A stretch of DNA of 64,000 bases, from the NCBI RefSeq assembly GCF_947331435.1, contig NZ_CAMZOF010000015.1:52736-116735 (forward strand). Reading direction: 5' to 3'. The position numbers and the translations under genes were made by a program. This DNA is from Pelagibius sp. Alg239-R121 (lineage in GTDB: Bacteria > Pseudomonadota > Alphaproteobacteria > Kiloniellales > Kiloniellaceae). Within the stretch, counting starts at the first letter, position 1. Each line of letters opens with the position of its first letter. Of this stretch, positions 10,742 through 21,723 are shown in pieces. The notes beneath the pieces were generated by a model. That model saw only the letters and a list, made by a program, of their open reading frames with translations. It did no database searches and was not told where the DNA came from.

Positions 10742-12835
10742 ATGCAGCGCCCTCTGGTCCGGCTGTCTCTTTTCCTTACGCTCCTCGCAGCCGCGTCCTT
10801 CTCATTCGGGTCTAAGGCCGTTGCGCTTGGCGGGCTGTTGGGTGAGGACACCATCTCGGTGACGGCGCCTGACGCGGCGCAGGCTGCCCAGCTCTTCGAC
10901 AGCACGGCGCCGCTGCGGCTGTTGCGCGAGGAAGATGCCATACCCGGCTGGTCGGTCACGTCGTCCAGCGGTCCGGTTGGTTACATCGCCTCAACCTGGG
11001 AGATTGCACGTTCAGTCGGATACTCCGGCCGCCCGATCGATATCCTGGTCGGGGTCACTGCAGACGGCCGGATCGCAGGTGCGGAGTTGGTGCGTCACAA
11101 CGAACCGATTCTGACACTGGGCATTTCAACCGGAGACATCGCCCGTTACGTCGACGCCTTTTCCGGTGTCGATCTAACCGCGAGTCAAAGCACAGATTTT
11201 GATACTCGCGTTGATCTTCCGGACATTATTTCGAGAGCAACCGTCTCCACGGGTGTTATCAGGGACGCGATCCTGCGCACCGCACGCACCGTCGCCCTGC
11301 AACGCGGTTTTGTTGGTGGAAACGGCACAGCGATCGACCGCGTCAACTTTAAAGAACAATCCTGGAAGGCACTGCAAGCAAGCGGTGCCCTATCTCATAC
11401 CAGGGTCACGCTGGACGAAGCCCGCGCAACATTAGCGACCGCCAAGGTTCCCCTGCCGGAAGGCGAGGCCGCCTTCCTCGATCTGTGGATCACGATCCTG
11501 GACCCTCCGAGCATCGGGCGCAGTCTTCTGGGACAACGCCCCTTTACACGGACAATGGCCGCAATCCCACCTGGCGATGCCGCACTCTTCATCGCGTCTC
11601 GTGGCCTGCATTCCCATAGAGGCACGGCCTGGCGCCGTTCCAGTATCTTCGAACGCGTTCAGGTTATCCAGGGCAACGATGTCATTCCACTGCGCGCGGA
11701 CGGCTACCTACGGCTTGACCGTTTGGAGACCGAAGGCGCACCGAACTTCAAGGAGCTCAGCGTCTTCTCCCTGCCCGCCGACCGGTTCGATCCAACTCGT
11801 CCCTTCAGGATCGAAGTCACAGCCAGCCGCAAGACCACCGACGGCGGCGAAGTCGAGATGCGAATTCCACTGGACTATCAATTACCCGCACGTTTTCTGC
11901 TCAAAAGCGCAGTCTTGCCGGAAAGCGAACCGCTGTGGGTGTCCGCTTGGCAGCGCAAGCGCTTCCAGGTCGCCGGGGTGGTTCTGATGTTGGCTACGCT
12001 GGCCGCAATCCTGTTCTTTCAATCCGCCTTCGTACGCCGCCCCGCCCTCTGGCGATGGGGGCGGATCAGCTTTCTCACGGTCACCTTAGTGTGGCTTGGA
12101 TGGATTGCCGGGGGACAGCTCTCGGTCGTTCAGGTTGTTGCCTTTCTTCATTCGCTTTTAACCGGGTTCCGCTGGGAAACCTTTTTGATCGAACCGGTGA
12201 TCTTCATTCTCTGGGGCTTCGTCGCGCTCGGTCTGCTGTTCTGGGGGCGCGGCGTTTACTGCGGGTGGCTCTGTCCCTTCGGTGCATTGCAGGAGCTCAC
12301 AAACGAAATTGCCCAGCGCCTGCAAGTGCCGCAGATCGAAGTACCCTTTGTCGTGCAGGAACGGCTCTGGGCAATCAAGTACACGCTCTTCGTCGCTATC
12401 CTCGGTCTCTCATTTTATTCAATGGAGCAGGCCCTGATTGTCGCCGAGGTCGAGCCCTTCAAGACCGCCATGTCCATGCGGTTCCTCCGCGCCTGGCCGT
12501 TCGTGCTGTTCGTAGTTGTCCTTCTGACGGCCGGCCTCTTTATCGAACGCTTCTACTGCCGCTATCTCTGCCCGCTTGGGGCGGCACTGGCGATACCTGC
12601 CAAGCTGAAACTCTTCGACTGGCTGCGGCGCCGTTCGCAGTGTGGCAGGGAGTGCCGACTCTGCGAGCATAAATGCACTGTCGGCGCGATCGACCCGATC
12701 GGACGGATCAATCCGAATGAATGCGTTCTCTGCTTGCGTTGTCAGATGATCTATCACGACCCCAAGAGCTGCACGATCCTGAAGCGGCGCGCCGCGCGGA
12801 CCTCACGCACAACATCTCCTGAAAGCCCTGTATGA
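10742..12835 (+). CDS. nirI: NirI, NosR-type membrane flavo-iron-sulfur protein
   Basis: Membrane protein of 697 residues with the NosR/NirI architecture: signal peptide (1-27), periplasmic FMN-binding domain (about 60-200), several transmembrane helices (about 400-630) with paired CGWLCPFGA and CRYLCPLGA motifs, and a C-terminal polyferredoxin (CGRECRLCEHKC and CVLCLRC). NirI is needed for nirS expression or activity in Paracoccus. The candidate flavinylation site reads SRATVS around Thr167, with Arg in place of the Gly seen in nosR here. The start is chosen at the ATG giving a signal peptide; an upstream frame extension would cross the regulatory box. ATGA overlap with nnrS. Confidence 0.88.
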   Translation: MQRPLVRLSLFLTLLAAASFSFGSKAVALGGLLGEDTISVTAPDAAQAAQLFDSTAPLRLLREEDAIPGWSVTSSSGPVGYIASTWEIARSVGYSGRPIDILVGVTADGRIAGAELVRHNEPILTLGISTGDIARYVDAFSGVDLTASQSTDFDTRVDLPDIISRATVSTGVIRDAILRTARTVALQRGFVGGNGTAIDRVNFKEQSWKALQASGALSHTRVTLDEARATLATAKVPLPEGEAAFLDLWITILDPPSIGRSLLGQRPFTRTMAAIPPGDAALFIASRGLHSHRGTAWRRSSIFERVQVIQGNDVIPLRADGYLRLDRLETEGAPNFKELSVFSLPADRFDPTRPFRIEVTASRKTTDGGEVEMRIPLDYQLPARFLLKSAVLPESEPLWVSAWQRKRFQVAGVVLMLATLAAILFFQSAFVRRPALWRWGRISFLTVTLVWLGWIAGGQLSVVQVVAFLHSLLTGFRWETFLIEPVIFILWGFVALGLLFWGRGVYCGWLCPFGALQELTNEIAQRLQVPQIEVPFVVQERLWAIKYTLFVAILGLSFYSMEQALIVAEVEPFKTAMSMRFLRAWPFVLFVVVLLTAGLFIERFYCRYLCPLGAALAIPAKLKLFDWLRRRSQCGRECRLCEHKCTVGAIDPIGRINPNECVLCLRCQMIYHDPKSCTILKRRAARTSRTTSPESPV

Positions 12836-14016
12836 TCACGGTTCTGCGTACGCTCTTCGGCGAAGGTTTTCGTGTTTTCTTTCTCTCCGCCGGTCTTTTC
12901 GCCGTCATCTCGATCGGACTCTGGTTGGGCTGGCTGGGTATTCATGCGGCGGGCGGCATGGTCACTGCCATGCCTTTCGCTGCCGCACCGCATCTTTGGC
13001 ATGCCCATGAAATGATCTTCGGTTACGCAGGTGCGGCGCTCGGCGGCTTTTTCCTAACCGCCGTGCCCAACTGGACTGGCGCAAAGGCGGCACGGCACCT
13101 TTTCATTCTCACCGCATCAGGCCTTTGGTTCGCAGGCCGCCTCGCGATCTGGTGGTCCGGGAGTCTCGATCCTTTCGTCGTCGCTATGGTCGATCTCTCC
13201 TTCCTACCTCTGCTCGCCAGCAAAATCGCGACCCAGTTGATCCGGCGCCCGAAACCGCAGAACCTGTTGTTTCTTTTGCTGCTCGCGATCGTCTGGAGCG
13301 GCAACCTGATGATCCATCTGGAATGGATCGGCCTGCTCGATGACAGTGTCTGGCCGGGCTTGCGCCTGGGATTGCTGGGCACGACCGCCATGATCACGGT
13401 GATCGGCGGCCGCGTTACCCCTGCCTTCACGCGCAATGCCATGACCAAAGCGGGGATTGAAACCGGGTTACCACGCGCGCACCGGATTGCGGATTTTACC
13501 GGGATCGTTACCGCAATCCTGTTGCCGCTGCTGCTTGCCTTTGACGCGCCTGACACCGTCGTTGCCGTATCCGCTCTTCTTGCCGGACTTGCACAGGCCA
13601 TACGCCTGGCTGGATGGCGCAGCAGTTGGGCTCTTACCCGGCCAATACTCTGGAGCCTCCACTTGGGTTTCGCCATGCTCGCCGCCGGTTACATCGCGTT
13701 GGGTCTGGCCTACCTCGATCTCTTCAGCGAAGTCGCGGCATTGCATCTACTCGGTATTGGCGCAGTCGGCGGGATGACGCTCGCGGTCATGAGCCGAGCT
13801 ATCCTCGGTCATGCCGGAATGCCGCTGATTTCGCCGCGCCCAATCACCCTCGCCTATGGACTGATCGCGGCTGCGGCCATTCTGCGCGCCGCTGGATCTC
13901 TCGGCGGGCTCGCCTGGTATAACGCCGCGCTGTTGATATCAGGAGCCCTCTGGATCGCGGCCTTCACCCTCTTCATTGCGGTCTTTCTGCCAATCATAAT
14001 CGAACCGCGCGCCTAA
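12832..14016 (+). CDS. nnrS: NnrS-family heme-copper membrane protein
   Basis: Polytopic membrane protein of 394 residues with about twelve hydrophobic segments. HLWHAHEMIFGYAGAALGGF near residue 50 is characteristic of NnrS, which in Rhodobacter binds heme and copper and protects against nitrosative stress or iron-nitrosyl formation. Translation is coupled to nirI by ATGA overlap. The paralogous NosR gene starts 94 bases downstream behind its own box, so this gene probably ends the nirI transcript. Confidence 0.88.
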   Translation: MITVLRTLFGEGFRVFFLSAGLFAVISIGLWLGWLGIHAAGGMVTAMPFAAAPHLWHAHEMIFGYAGAALGGFFLTAVPNWTGAKAARHLFILTASGLWFAGRLAIWWSGSLDPFVVAMVDLSFLPLLASKIATQLIRRPKPQNLLFLLLLAIVWSGNLMIHLEWIGLLDDSVWPGLRLGLLGTTAMITVIGGRVTPAFTRNAMTKAGIETGLPRAHRIADFTGIVTAILLPLLLAFDAPDTVVAVSALLAGLAQAIRLAGWRSSWALTRPILWSLHLGFAMLAAGYIALGLAYLDLFSEVAALHLLGIGAVGGMTLAVMSRAILGHAGMPLISPRPITLAYGLIAAAAILRAAGSLGGLAWYNAALLISGALWIAAFTLFIAVFLPIIIEPRA

Positions 14017-14041
14017 GGCGAAAAACAAGTCTGTCGAGCTC

Positions 14042-14055
14042 TTGACGCAAGTCAA
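14042..14055. promoter_or_regulatory. Dnr/NNR box upstream of nosR
   Basis: TTGACGCAAGTCAA is a perfect TTGAC-N4-GTCAA palindrome, 54-67 bases before the chosen nosR start. It is the best match to the consensus in the window. Confidence 0.8.
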
Positions 14056-14109
14056 GGCATGTTGAGACATAAACAGACAGAGTGCGGGCGTTTTAATGGA
14101 GAAAGCTCC

Positions 14110-16299
14110 ATGCGTTTGCGTGCCTGTCTGATTGCTGTTCTTTCCTTCGCGGCATTATTGCTTGCGGAGTCTGCCGGCGCGACGGCGGCGGGACAGGCAG
14201 AGGTCTCTCGTTTCCTCCCGACGTTGGAGCCCGATACGCTGCTGCCCGGCGCAACGGCGTTCGGCACCCTGCGCAATGACGTGCCGGTCGTTCCGATCCT
14301 GAAGGATGGTGACACTGCCGGTTGGGCGTTCCTGACTTCAGATTTTGTCGGCACGACCGGCTATTCGGGCAAGCCCATCCATGTGGTCGTCGCGGTATCG
14401 CCGGACGCCGTGGTCACCGGCGTACGGCTGGTCGAGCACTCTGAGCCAATTGTGCTCATCGGCATTCCCGAAGCCAAAGTTCAGCGTCTGACCGAAAGTT
14501 ACGCAGGGTTGGACCTGAAAGCCGAAGCCGCTGCCGGCGGATCAGCCCACGATCTCGACATTATCTCGGGTGCGACCGTCACCATCATGGTGATCGACGA
14601 TTCAATCGTGCGGTCCGGACTCAAGGTGGCCCGCGCACTCGGTCTCGGCGGCCTCGCGCCGGAAGTGACCGGCCCGCGGCGCACGGTCGACACTGATCTG
14701 CTGGAACTCCAAGACTGGACAACGCTTGAGGGTGACGGCTCGATCCGCTCGCTGACATTGGATGTCGGACAGATCAATGCAGCCTTCGTAGCATCAGGTG
14801 ACGAACGGGCAATCTCCAGGCCGGAAAAAGCGCCGGAAACCGATAGTTTCATTAGTATGAAGGCGGCCCTTGTCAGCGTACCTTCGATCGGTCGCAGTCT
14901 CTTAGGCGATGCGGAATACTCCAATCTCACAAAGTGGTTGAATGACGGCGAGCAAGCCATTCTGATCGCGGCGCACGGCCGTTACTCCTTTAAGGGGTTC
15001 GGATATGTCCGTGGAGGAATCTTCGATCGAATTCAGCTCATTCAGGGTGACAATTCCGTCCGCTTTTTCGACCGCCAACACCGTCGCCTGGGCGCCATCG
15101 CCGCCGCCGGCGCACCCAGCTTCACAGAACTCGATCTCTTCAAAATTCCAGCCGAGTCGGAATTCGATCCAGCGGCCCCCTGGCGCCTGCAGCTTTTGGC
15201 CCAACGAGCAATTGGGCCGGTCGAAAAGAGCTTCCTGACCTTCGATCTCAGCTACCGCCTGCCGGAAAAGTATCTCGTCCCCCTCGCTCCCGTAACCCTC
15301 GAGGCACCCGAAGAGGAAGCCGCCGCGAAAGCGGCACTGTGGCAGCGTATCTGGCGTGACCGGCAAATCGAGATCGTAGGGCTGGCGCTCATGTTGCTGG
15401 TTCTGACCGCCGTGTTCTTCTTTCAATTGCAGGCAACACGCAACGAGCGAACGCTCTTCTGGTTCCGCATGGGTTACCTGACGGTGACCCTCGTCTTCCT
15501 CGGTTGGTACGCGAATGCGCAGCTTTCGGTGGTCAACCTCATGGCCTTGGCAGGTGCGCTGAAAGCCGGCTTTACCTGGGACGCTTTTCTGCTCGACCCC
15601 ATGATCTTCATTCTGTGGTTCTCGGTCGCAGCCTCATTGGTTTTTTGGGGGCGTGGTGCCTACTGTGGCTGGCTTTGTCCTTTCGGCGCGTTGCAGGAGC
15701 TGTCCAACCGGATCGGGCGCCTGTTCAAGATTCCCCAGTGGGAAGTGCCGTGGGGTCTGCACGAGCGTCTTTGGCCGATCAAATACGTCATCTTCCTCGG
15801 GCTGTTCGGTGTATCCCTTGCCTCGATCCCGCTGGCTGAGACCTACGCTGAGGTCGAGCCCTTTAAGACCGCGATCATCTTAAAGTTTGCCCGTGAATGG
15901 CCCTTCGTGATCTTTGCCGTCGGCCTACTGGTGGTCGGGCTTTTCGTCGAACGCTTTTACTGCCGTTATCTCTGCCCGCTCGGCGCTGCCCTCGCGATTC
16001 CGGCCAGGGTCCGCATGTTCGACTGGCTGAAGCGTTATCACGACTGCGGGAACCCCTGTAAAACCTGTGCCAATGAGTGTCCCGTGCAGGCGATCCATCC
16101 GACCGGCGAGATCAATCCGAACGAATGCGTCAACTGCCTGCATTGCCAGGTTCTCTATCAGTCCGGGACCAAGTGTCCGGTCGTCATCAAGAAACTGAAA
16201 CGTCACGCGACAATGGTCGCGCGCAACAAAGAGAGTGCCGCAGCGCTGGACCGCGCCTTCGGCTCTCCTGTTCCGAAGAAGGAGGGAACCAATGTCTGA
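14110..16299 (+). CDS. nosR: NosR, N2O respiration flavo-iron-sulfur protein
   Basis: Membrane electron donor or maturation factor for N2O reductase, 729 residues. Signal peptide about 1-30; FMN domain with SGATVT around Thr156, the likely covalent FMN site; transmembrane region with CGWLCPFGA and [10 protein letters not shown]-terminal 4Fe-4S domain ([19 protein letters not shown]). It is a paralogue of nirI three kilobases upstream. The ATG at 14110 has GGAG six bases ahead and follows the regulatory box; an earlier ATG at 14059 lies too close to the box. The end overlaps nosZ by eight bases. Confidence 0.93.
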   Translation: MRLRACLIAVLSFAALLLAESAGATAAGQAEVSRFLPTLEPDTLLPGATAFGTLRNDVPVVPILKDGDTAGWAFLTSDFVGTTGYSGKPIHVVVAVSPDAVVTGVRLVEHSEPIVLIGIPEAKVQRLTESYAGLDLKAEAAAGGSAHDLDIISGATVTIMVIDDSIVRSGLKVARALGLGGLAPEVTGPRRTVDTDLLELQDWTTLEGDGSIRSLTLDVGQINAAFVASGDERAISRPEKAPETDSFISMKAALVSVPSIGRSLLGDAEYSNLTKWLNDGEQAILIAAHGRYSFKGFGYVRGGIFDRIQLIQGDNSVRFFDRQHRRLGAIAAAGAPSFTELDLFKIPAESEFDPAAPWRLQLLAQRAIGPVEKSFLTFDLSYRLPEKYLVPLAPVTLEAPEEEAAAKAALWQRIWRDRQIEIVGLALMLLVLTAVFFFQLQATRNERTLFWFRMGYLTVTLVFLGWYANAQLSVVNLMALAGALKAGFTWDAFLLDPMIFILWFSVAASLVFWGRGAYCGWLCPFGALQELSNRIGRLFKIPQWEVPWGLHERLWPIKYVIFLGLFGVSLASIPLAETYAEVEPFKTAIILKFAREWPFVIFAVGLLVVGLFVERFYCRYLCPLGAALAIPARVRMFDWLKRYHDCGNPCKTCANECPVQAIHPTGEINPNECVNCLHCQVLYQSGTKCPVVIKKLKRHATMVARNKESAAALDRAFGSPVPKKEGTNV

Positions 16300-18196
16300 T
16301 ACAACGAAATCCTGGTCCATCAATCGGCGTCATCTGCTTGGCGCCAGCGCAGGAGGCGCCCTGTTGGCCGCGGCCGGCAGCAGTGCCATGGTGGCAAATA
16401 GCGGCCCGGCCCGCGCGGCGGGCGGTAAGTTCGCGCTCGCACCCGGCGAGCTCGATGAATACTACGGCTTCTGGTCCTCTGGTCAGAGCGGCGAGCTGCG
16501 TATCCTCGGTGTTCCCTCCATGCGCGAATTCATGCGCGTTCCGGTCTTTAACCGCTGCTCTGCGACCGGTTGGGGCCAAACCAACGAGTCCCTCAAGGTT
16601 TTGACCGAAGGGCTTCTGCCCGAGAGCAAGGCCTTTTTGAAGGCACAGGGGAAGGTCACCTACGACAATGGCGACCTGCACCATCCGCACATGTCCTTCA
16701 CCGACGGGACCTACGACGGGCGTTTCATTTTTGCCAACGACAAGGCAAACACGCGGGTCGCCCGCATCCGCTGCGACGTCATGAAATGTGACAAGATCAT
16801 CGAGATCCCGAATGCCAAAGACATCCACGGCCTGCGGCCGCAAAAGTTCCCGCGCACGGGTTACGTCTTTGCCAACGGAGAGCATGAAGCCCCGCTGATC
16901 AACGACGGTATGATCCTCGACAAGCCCGAAGAGTACGTGAACATCTTTTCCGCCATTGACGGCGATGAGATGAAGGTCGCCTGGCAGGTGATCGTCAGTG
17001 GTAATCTCGACAACTGCGATTCCGACTATCAGGGCAAATACGCTTTCTCGACCAGCTACAATTCGGAAATGGGTATGAACCTTGCCGAGATGACGGCGAG
17101 CGAGACCGACCACACAGTGATCTTCAACATCAAGCGCATCGAAGAAGGCGTCGCCGCAGGCGATTTCCAGATGTTGAACGGTGTCCCGGTGCTCGACGGG
17201 CGCAAGGGTTCGAAGTACACCCGATACGTCCCGATCCCGAACAGCCCGCACGGCTGCAACGCGGCCCCTGACAAAAAGCATGTTGTGATCAACGGCAAGC
17301 TTTCGCCGACTGTCTCGGTCATCGATGTCACCAAAGTCGACGCCTTGTTCGAAAACGACGCCGACCCCCGCTCCTGTATCGTCGCCGAACCGCAACTGGG
17401 TCTTGGCCCTCTGCACACGGCCTTCGACGGGCAGGGTAACGCCTTTACGACTCTGTTCCTCGACAGCCAGGTGGCCAAGTGGAACATCGAAAAGGCCATC
17501 CAGGCCTATGCGGGAGACGATGTCGATCCGATCATCTCCAAGGTCGATGTCCACTATCAGCCGGGCCATAACTCCACGTCCATGGGCGAGACTGCCGAAG
17601 CCGATGGCAAGTGGCTGATTTCGATGAACAAGTTCTCAAAGGACCGCTTTCTAAACGTTGGCCCCCTGAAGCCCGAGAACGAGCAGTTGATCGATATCTC
17701 AGGCGATGAGATGAAGGTAGTACACGATGGCCCGACCTTCGCCGAACCTCACGACAGCATCATCGTCCACCGCTCTAAGGTGAACCCGGCGATCGTCTGG
17801 AACCGGGACGACCCGGTGTTTGAAGACGCCCGCAAGCAAGCCGAGGCCGACGGCATCGATCTGGAAGAGGGTGCTGAGGAACCGATCCGTGACGGAAACA
17901 AAGTGCGGGTCTACATGACTTCAGTTGCGCCCAACTTCAGCCTGGAGAAGTTCACAGTCAAGCAAGGCGACGAGGTCACGGTCTACGTCACCAACCTGGA
18001 CGACATCGACGATCTGACCCACGGCTTCTGCCTCTCCAACTTCGGGGTTGCGATGGAGGTTGCTCCACAGGCAACCGCATCGGTCACCTTCGTCGCCGAA
18101 CGTCCCGGTGTGCATTGGTATTACTGCCAATGGTTCTGCCACGCCCTGCACATGGAAATGCGCGGACGCATGCTCGTGGAACCACGGGGAGTCTGA
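16292..18196 (+). CDS. nosZ: NosZ, nitrous-oxide reductase (clade I, Tat-exported)
   Basis: Periplasmic copper enzyme of 634 residues that reduces N2O to N2. The N-terminus has a twin-arginine signal ([12 protein letters not shown]), typical of clade I NosZ. CuZ ligands lie in DLHHPHMSF and later histidines of the propeller; the C-terminal cupredoxin domain has the CuA motif [12 protein letters not shown]. Start follows GGAGGGAACC and overlaps the nosR stop as ATGTCTGA. All copper-binding motifs I can recognise are intact. Confidence 0.97.
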   Translation: MSDTTKSWSINRRHLLGASAGGALLAAAGSSAMVANSGPARAAGGKFALAPGELDEYYGFWSSGQSGELRILGVPSMREFMRVPVFNRCSATGWGQTNESLKVLTEGLLPESKAFLKAQGKVTYDNGDLHHPHMSFTDGTYDGRFIFANDKANTRVARIRCDVMKCDKIIEIPNAKDIHGLRPQKFPRTGYVFANGEHEAPLINDGMILDKPEEYVNIFSAIDGDEMKVAWQVIVSGNLDNCDSDYQGKYAFSTSYNSEMGMNLAEMTASETDHTVIFNIKRIEEGVAAGDFQMLNGVPVLDGRKGSKYTRYVPIPNSPHGCNAAPDKKHVVINGKLSPTVSVIDVTKVDALFENDADPRSCIVAEPQLGLGPLHTAFDGQGNAFTTLFLDSQVAKWNIEKAIQAYAGDDVDPIISKVDVHYQPGHNSTSMGETAEADGKWLISMNKFSKDRFLNVGPLKPENEQLIDISGDEMKVVHDGPTFAEPHDSIIVHRSKVNPAIVWNRDDPVFEDARKQAEADGIDLEEGAEEPIRDGNKVRVYMTSVAPNFSLEKFTVKQGDEVTVYVTNLDDIDDLTHGFCLSNFGVAMEVAPQATASVTFVAERPGVHWYYCQWFCHALHMEMRGRMLVEPRGV

Positions 18197-18198
18197 CC

Positions 18199-19461
18199 AT
18201 GAAACGCCTCGAGCTCATCCTCGCACTGTCGTTTTGCCTGCTGTCGCCCCTAGAGGCAGCGGAGCGATTGGTGCCGGCTGAGCCCGGAGCTCTGACGCGG
18301 GAACTGGCGCGGGCTGAGGACGGCGACGTCCTCCGGCTTGCGCCAGGCCTGCATTCGGGATCCATCGTCATTGAACGCCCCCTTACTCTGGAAGGCAGCG
18401 GTCAAGCGGTGATTGATGGCGAAGGTCAAGGCAGCGTTATAGTTATCACCGCACCCGATGCGGTCGTGCGCGGCTTGGTCATCCAAGGTTCCGGCTCCTC
18501 GCACGAAACTATTGATGCGGGCGTGAGTCTCGGAAAAACTGCTCTGCGTGCCGTGGTCGAAGGCAACCGCTTACTGGGCAATCTCTACGGCGTTGACATC
18601 CACGGCGCACAAGATGCCCTGGTCGCGAACAACGTAATCGAAGGCCGCCGGGATCACCGGGTCAACGATCGCGGCAACGGCGTCTATGTGTGGAACGCTC
18701 CTGGCGCCAGGGTCGAAGGCAACGATGTCCGCTGGGGCCGAGACGGCATCTTTGTCAATACTTCGCGCGAAAATATCTTCAAAAACAACCGCTTCCGCGA
18801 ACTGCGCTTCGCGATCCACTACATGCATGCCAACGACAGCGAAGTCACCGGCAATATCTCGATCGGGAACGATCTCGGTTATGCGGTGATGTTCTCCAAA
18901 CGTGTGAAGATCATAGACAACATCTCCATTGGAGACGCCGAGCACGGTGTCATGCTGAACTACGCCAATAGTTCTGAAGTCAGAGGAAACTTAGTTCGCG
19001 ACGGCGGCAATCGCTGCGCTTTTCTCTACAACGCCCATAAGAACCGGATTGTCGGCAACCGCTTTGAGCGTTGTGCGACCGGCATTCATTTCACTGCAGG
19101 CTCCGAGCGCAATGAGATCACCGGGAATGCTTTCATCGGCAACCGCACACAGGTGAAATATGTCGGCTCCCGCTGGCTCGACTGGTCAGCAGGTGGGCGC
19201 GGCAATCACTGGAGCGATTTTGCCGCCTACGATCTCAACAGTGACGGCATCGCGGATACCCCCTATCGGCCTAACGACCGTATGGACCATATCCTCTGGA
19301 CCCAACCGGCAGCAAAACTCCTGCTGGGCACGCCTGCGGTACAGCTTGTGCGTTGGTCGCAATCGGCCTTCCCTGCACTGCTGCCCGGCGGAGTCGTGGA
19401 CAGCCGCCCCCAGATGCAGCCTGTAGAGATCCCAATTCCCGCATTCAGAGGTGCGTCATGA
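18199..19461 (+). CDS. nosD: NosD, parallel beta-helix maturation protein
   Basis: Periplasmic protein of 420 residues needed for CuZ cluster assembly. After a signal peptide (1-19, ending LEA) it shows repeated beta-helix turns such as NDSEVTGNISIGNDLGYAVM and NSSEVRGNLVRDGG, characteristic of the CASH/pectate-lyase-like NosD fold. It starts two bases after nosZ and overlaps nosF by ATGA. Confidence 0.93.
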   Translation: MKRLELILALSFCLLSPLEAAERLVPAEPGALTRELARAEDGDVLRLAPGLHSGSIVIERPLTLEGSGQAVIDGEGQGSVIVITAPDAVVRGLVIQGSGSSHETIDAGVSLGKTALRAVVEGNRLLGNLYGVDIHGAQDALVANNVIEGRRDHRVNDRGNGVYVWNAPGARVEGNDVRWGRDGIFVNTSRENIFKNNRFRELRFAIHYMHANDSEVTGNISIGNDLGYAVMFSKRVKIIDNISIGDAEHGVMLNYANSSEVRGNLVRDGGNRCAFLYNAHKNRIVGNRFERCATGIHFTAGSERNEITGNAFIGNRTQVKYVGSRWLDWSAGGRGNHWSDFAAYDLNSDGIADTPYRPNDRMDHILWTQPAAKLLLGTPAVQLVRWSQSAFPALLPGGVVDSRPQMQPVEIPIPAFRGAS

Positions 19462-20360
19462 GTAAAGACGCTGTCCTGCAGGTCGAAAAACTCTGCAAAC
19501 GCTATGGCAATAGCGATGTGCTCAAAGCCATTAGTCTCAGTGTCAGACCAGGCGAGCGGGTCGCACTACTGGGCCATAACGGTGCAGGCAAGACGACGCT
19601 GATGAAACTGATTTTGGGACTAACTACCGCCAGCTCCGGCGAAATATCCGTGGCCGGTTTGGCACCAGGTTCGGTGGAAGCAAGAAGAGCTGTTGCCTAC
19701 CTGCCTGAAGCCGTCGCTTTCCACCCTGCACTCAATGGCCGGGAGCAACTTAAGCTGTTTGCACGGCTCGCCGGCGAACCAACCCACGTCGTCAACGCAC
19801 TGCTGGAGCGGGTCGGACTTGACGAAGCAGCGGACCGTCGCATTGGCACCTGGTCGAAGGGCATGCGCCAACGCCTGGGCCTTGCCCAAGTCCTGTTGGG
19901 GCGCCCACGCCTCGCCTTGCTTGACGAACCTGCGAGCGGGCTGGATCCAATTTCCCGCCATGATCTCTACAGCATCATCGACGAGATGGCGGCTCAGGGA
20001 ACGGCGCTGCTGATATCGTCTCATGCCTTGACCGAGGTCGAAGCCCGGACCGACCGCATTGCGATCCTGCGCAAAGGAGAGCTGGTCGCCGATGACACAC
20101 TGGCGCATTTGAGCCGGCGGGCAGAACTGCCAATCCGGTTGCGGCTGACAGCGAAAGGTGATGCCGCAGCTGAAATTCACGCACGCCTTGGCGGCGCGCG
20201 AGTTAACGGCGCTTCGGTTGAGCTGATTTGCCATCCCGATGAAAAGATGGACCGCCTGACGAGAATTGCCGCTCTCGGCGGCCTCGTCGGGGACCTCGAG
20301 ATGACTCCGCCAAGCCTTGAAGATCTCTATCGGCATTTTTCAGGGAAGGATCGGCCGTGA
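19458..20360 (+). CDS. nosF: NosF, ABC ATPase for Cu/S delivery to NosZ
   Basis: Cytoplasmic ATP-binding subunit of 300 residues of the NosDFY transporter. Walker A GHNGAGKTT (about 40-48), signature WSKGMRQRLGLA, Walker B LALLDEP. It energises NosY to supply sulfur or copper species for CuZ. ATGA overlap with nosD and GTGA overlap with nosY. Confidence 0.94.
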   Translation: MSKDAVLQVEKLCKRYGNSDVLKAISLSVRPGERVALLGHNGAGKTTLMKLILGLTTASSGEISVAGLAPGSVEARRAVAYLPEAVAFHPALNGREQLKLFARLAGEPTHVVNALLERVGLDEAADRRIGTWSKGMRQRLGLAQVLLGRPRLALLDEPASGLDPISRHDLYSIIDEMAAQGTALLISSHALTEVEARTDRIAILRKGELVADDTLAHLSRRAELPIRLRLTAKGDAAAEIHARLGGARVNGASVELICHPDEKMDRLTRIAALGGLVGDLEMTPPSLEDLYRHFSGKDRP

Positions 20361-21181
20361 TTAACCGCATTCTAGCAGTGTCGGCAACCGAACTCCGCAT
20401 CTCCCGACGCAATCTCTGGGTCCTAACGGCCAGCATGATCATGACGTTATTCGCACTGGCGCTGACCTTTGCCGGGGCCGCACCGACCGGTGCGCTAGGG
20501 GTTGACTTGCTTACCGTCTCTGTCGCCTCCATGACCACGCTCTCGGTATATCTGGCGCCCCTGCTGGCATTGATGATGGCATTTGATGCCATCGCCGGTG
20601 ACGTCGAGCGCGGCGGGCTCGCTTTGATGCTGACCTATCCCGTATCCCGCGGCGAGCTGTTGATAGGCAAGTTCTTGGCGCACCTGGGCACGCTTGCCTT
20701 TGCAATGACGACTGGCTTCGGTATCGCCGGCATCGCCGCAGCGCTTAGCGGAGGTGCCGGAATCGAGAGCATCGTTGCATTGATTAGGCTGATCGGAACG
20801 TCCGTCCTGCTGGGCGGCGCCTTTCTCGCGCTGGGCTACATGGTATCGGCCCTGGCCGGCAGCGCCGCCGGCGCGGCGGGCCTGGCAGCGGGACTTTGGC
20901 TCATCTTTGTGGTGCTCTACGACCTCAGTCTTCTGGGCGCGATTGTCTACGATGATGGAGGTTTCTTCACCCGCTCGGTTTTTCCCTGGCTGCTCGCCCT
21001 CAACCCCGCCGATGCCTTCCGCCTTTGGAATGTCGCCGCTGCTGAGGGCGTGGCCCTTGCAACCGGTATGACCGGCGCCGCAAACGCGCTCCCCGCCTGG
21101 GTCGCACCGGCATCGCTTATTTTATGGCCGCCGCTGGCCCTGGCTTTGGCCCGCGGTGCCTTTGGGAGAGTCGAACCATGA
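20357..21181 (+). CDS. nosY: NosY, ABC permease
   Basis: Six-helix inner-membrane permease of 274 residues, partner of NosF. The start is GTG overlapping the nosF stop. Sequence begins with a cytosolic segment (TELRISRRN) typical of ABC-2 type NosY. Ends with ATGA overlap to nosL. Confidence 0.93.
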   Translation: MINRILAVSATELRISRRNLWVLTASMIMTLFALALTFAGAAPTGALGVDLLTVSVASMTTLSVYLAPLLALMMAFDAIAGDVERGGLALMLTYPVSRGELLIGKFLAHLGTLAFAMTTGFGIAGIAAALSGGAGIESIVALIRLIGTSVLLGGAFLALGYMVSALAGSAAGAAGLAAGLWLIFVVLYDLSLLGAIVYDDGGFFTRSVFPWLLALNPADAFRLWNVAAAEGVALATGMTGAANALPAWVAPASLILWPPLALALARGAFGRVEP

Positions 21182-21723
21182 GACGTCGTTTCCTTCTCTC
21201 TGTCCTCCTAGCGCCAATCGCACTGGCGGCCTGCCGTGAAGAAGTTGCGGTGATTCCCGACCCGGTCGCGCTGACCGAGAATGCACTCAGCCATTACTGC
21301 CAGATGTGGGTGGCGGACCATGGAGGTCCTAAGGCTCAGATACACCTGGAAGGCCTCTCTGAACCCATCTTCTTCGCCCAGGTTCGCGATGCGCTGGCGT
21401 ATCTGCACAGTCCCGAACGCGACGCCCCTATCACGATCGTCTACGTCAGCGATATGGCGAAGGCGGAAAGCTGGGAAAAACCCGGCTCGGCCAATTGGGT
21501 TGCAGCGCGATCAGCCGCCTTTGTGGTCGGCGCGGATATCAAGGGCGGAATGGGCGCGCCCGAAATTGCCCCCTTCGGCAGCGTTACGGCTGCCAAGGAT
21601 TTTGCAGAGCACCGTGGAGGAACTGTCATGTCGCTGGATGAAATTCCAAGCGAAGCAGTTTTGAACGCCGTCGATTTCGCTCTGCCCGGCGAGAATGAGG
21701 CCCAAAGGGAGAGAGTGGAATGA
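21178..21723 (+). CDS. nosL: NosL, copper chaperone lipoprotein
   Basis: Outer- or inner-membrane-anchored periplasmic lipoprotein of 181 residues. Lipobox LAAC ends the signal peptide at Cys19; HYCQMWVADHGGPKAQI carries the conserved Cys-x-Met copper site. NosL delivers Cu(I) for NosZ assembly. Start chosen at the ATG overlapping the nosY stop. Confidence 0.92.
   Translation: MRRRFLLSVLLAPIALAACREEVAVIPDPVALTENALSHYCQMWVADHGGPKAQIHLEGLSEPIFFAQVRDALAYLHSPERDAPITIVYVSDMAKAESWEKPGSANWVAARSAAFVVGADIKGGMGAPEIAPFGSVTAAKDFAEHRGGTVMSLDEIPSEAVLNAVDFALPGENEAQRERVE

Noticed and set aside
16187..17569. Long minus-strand frame opposite nosZ
   Set aside because: Shadow of nosZ codon bias; the plus-strand gene is unambiguous.
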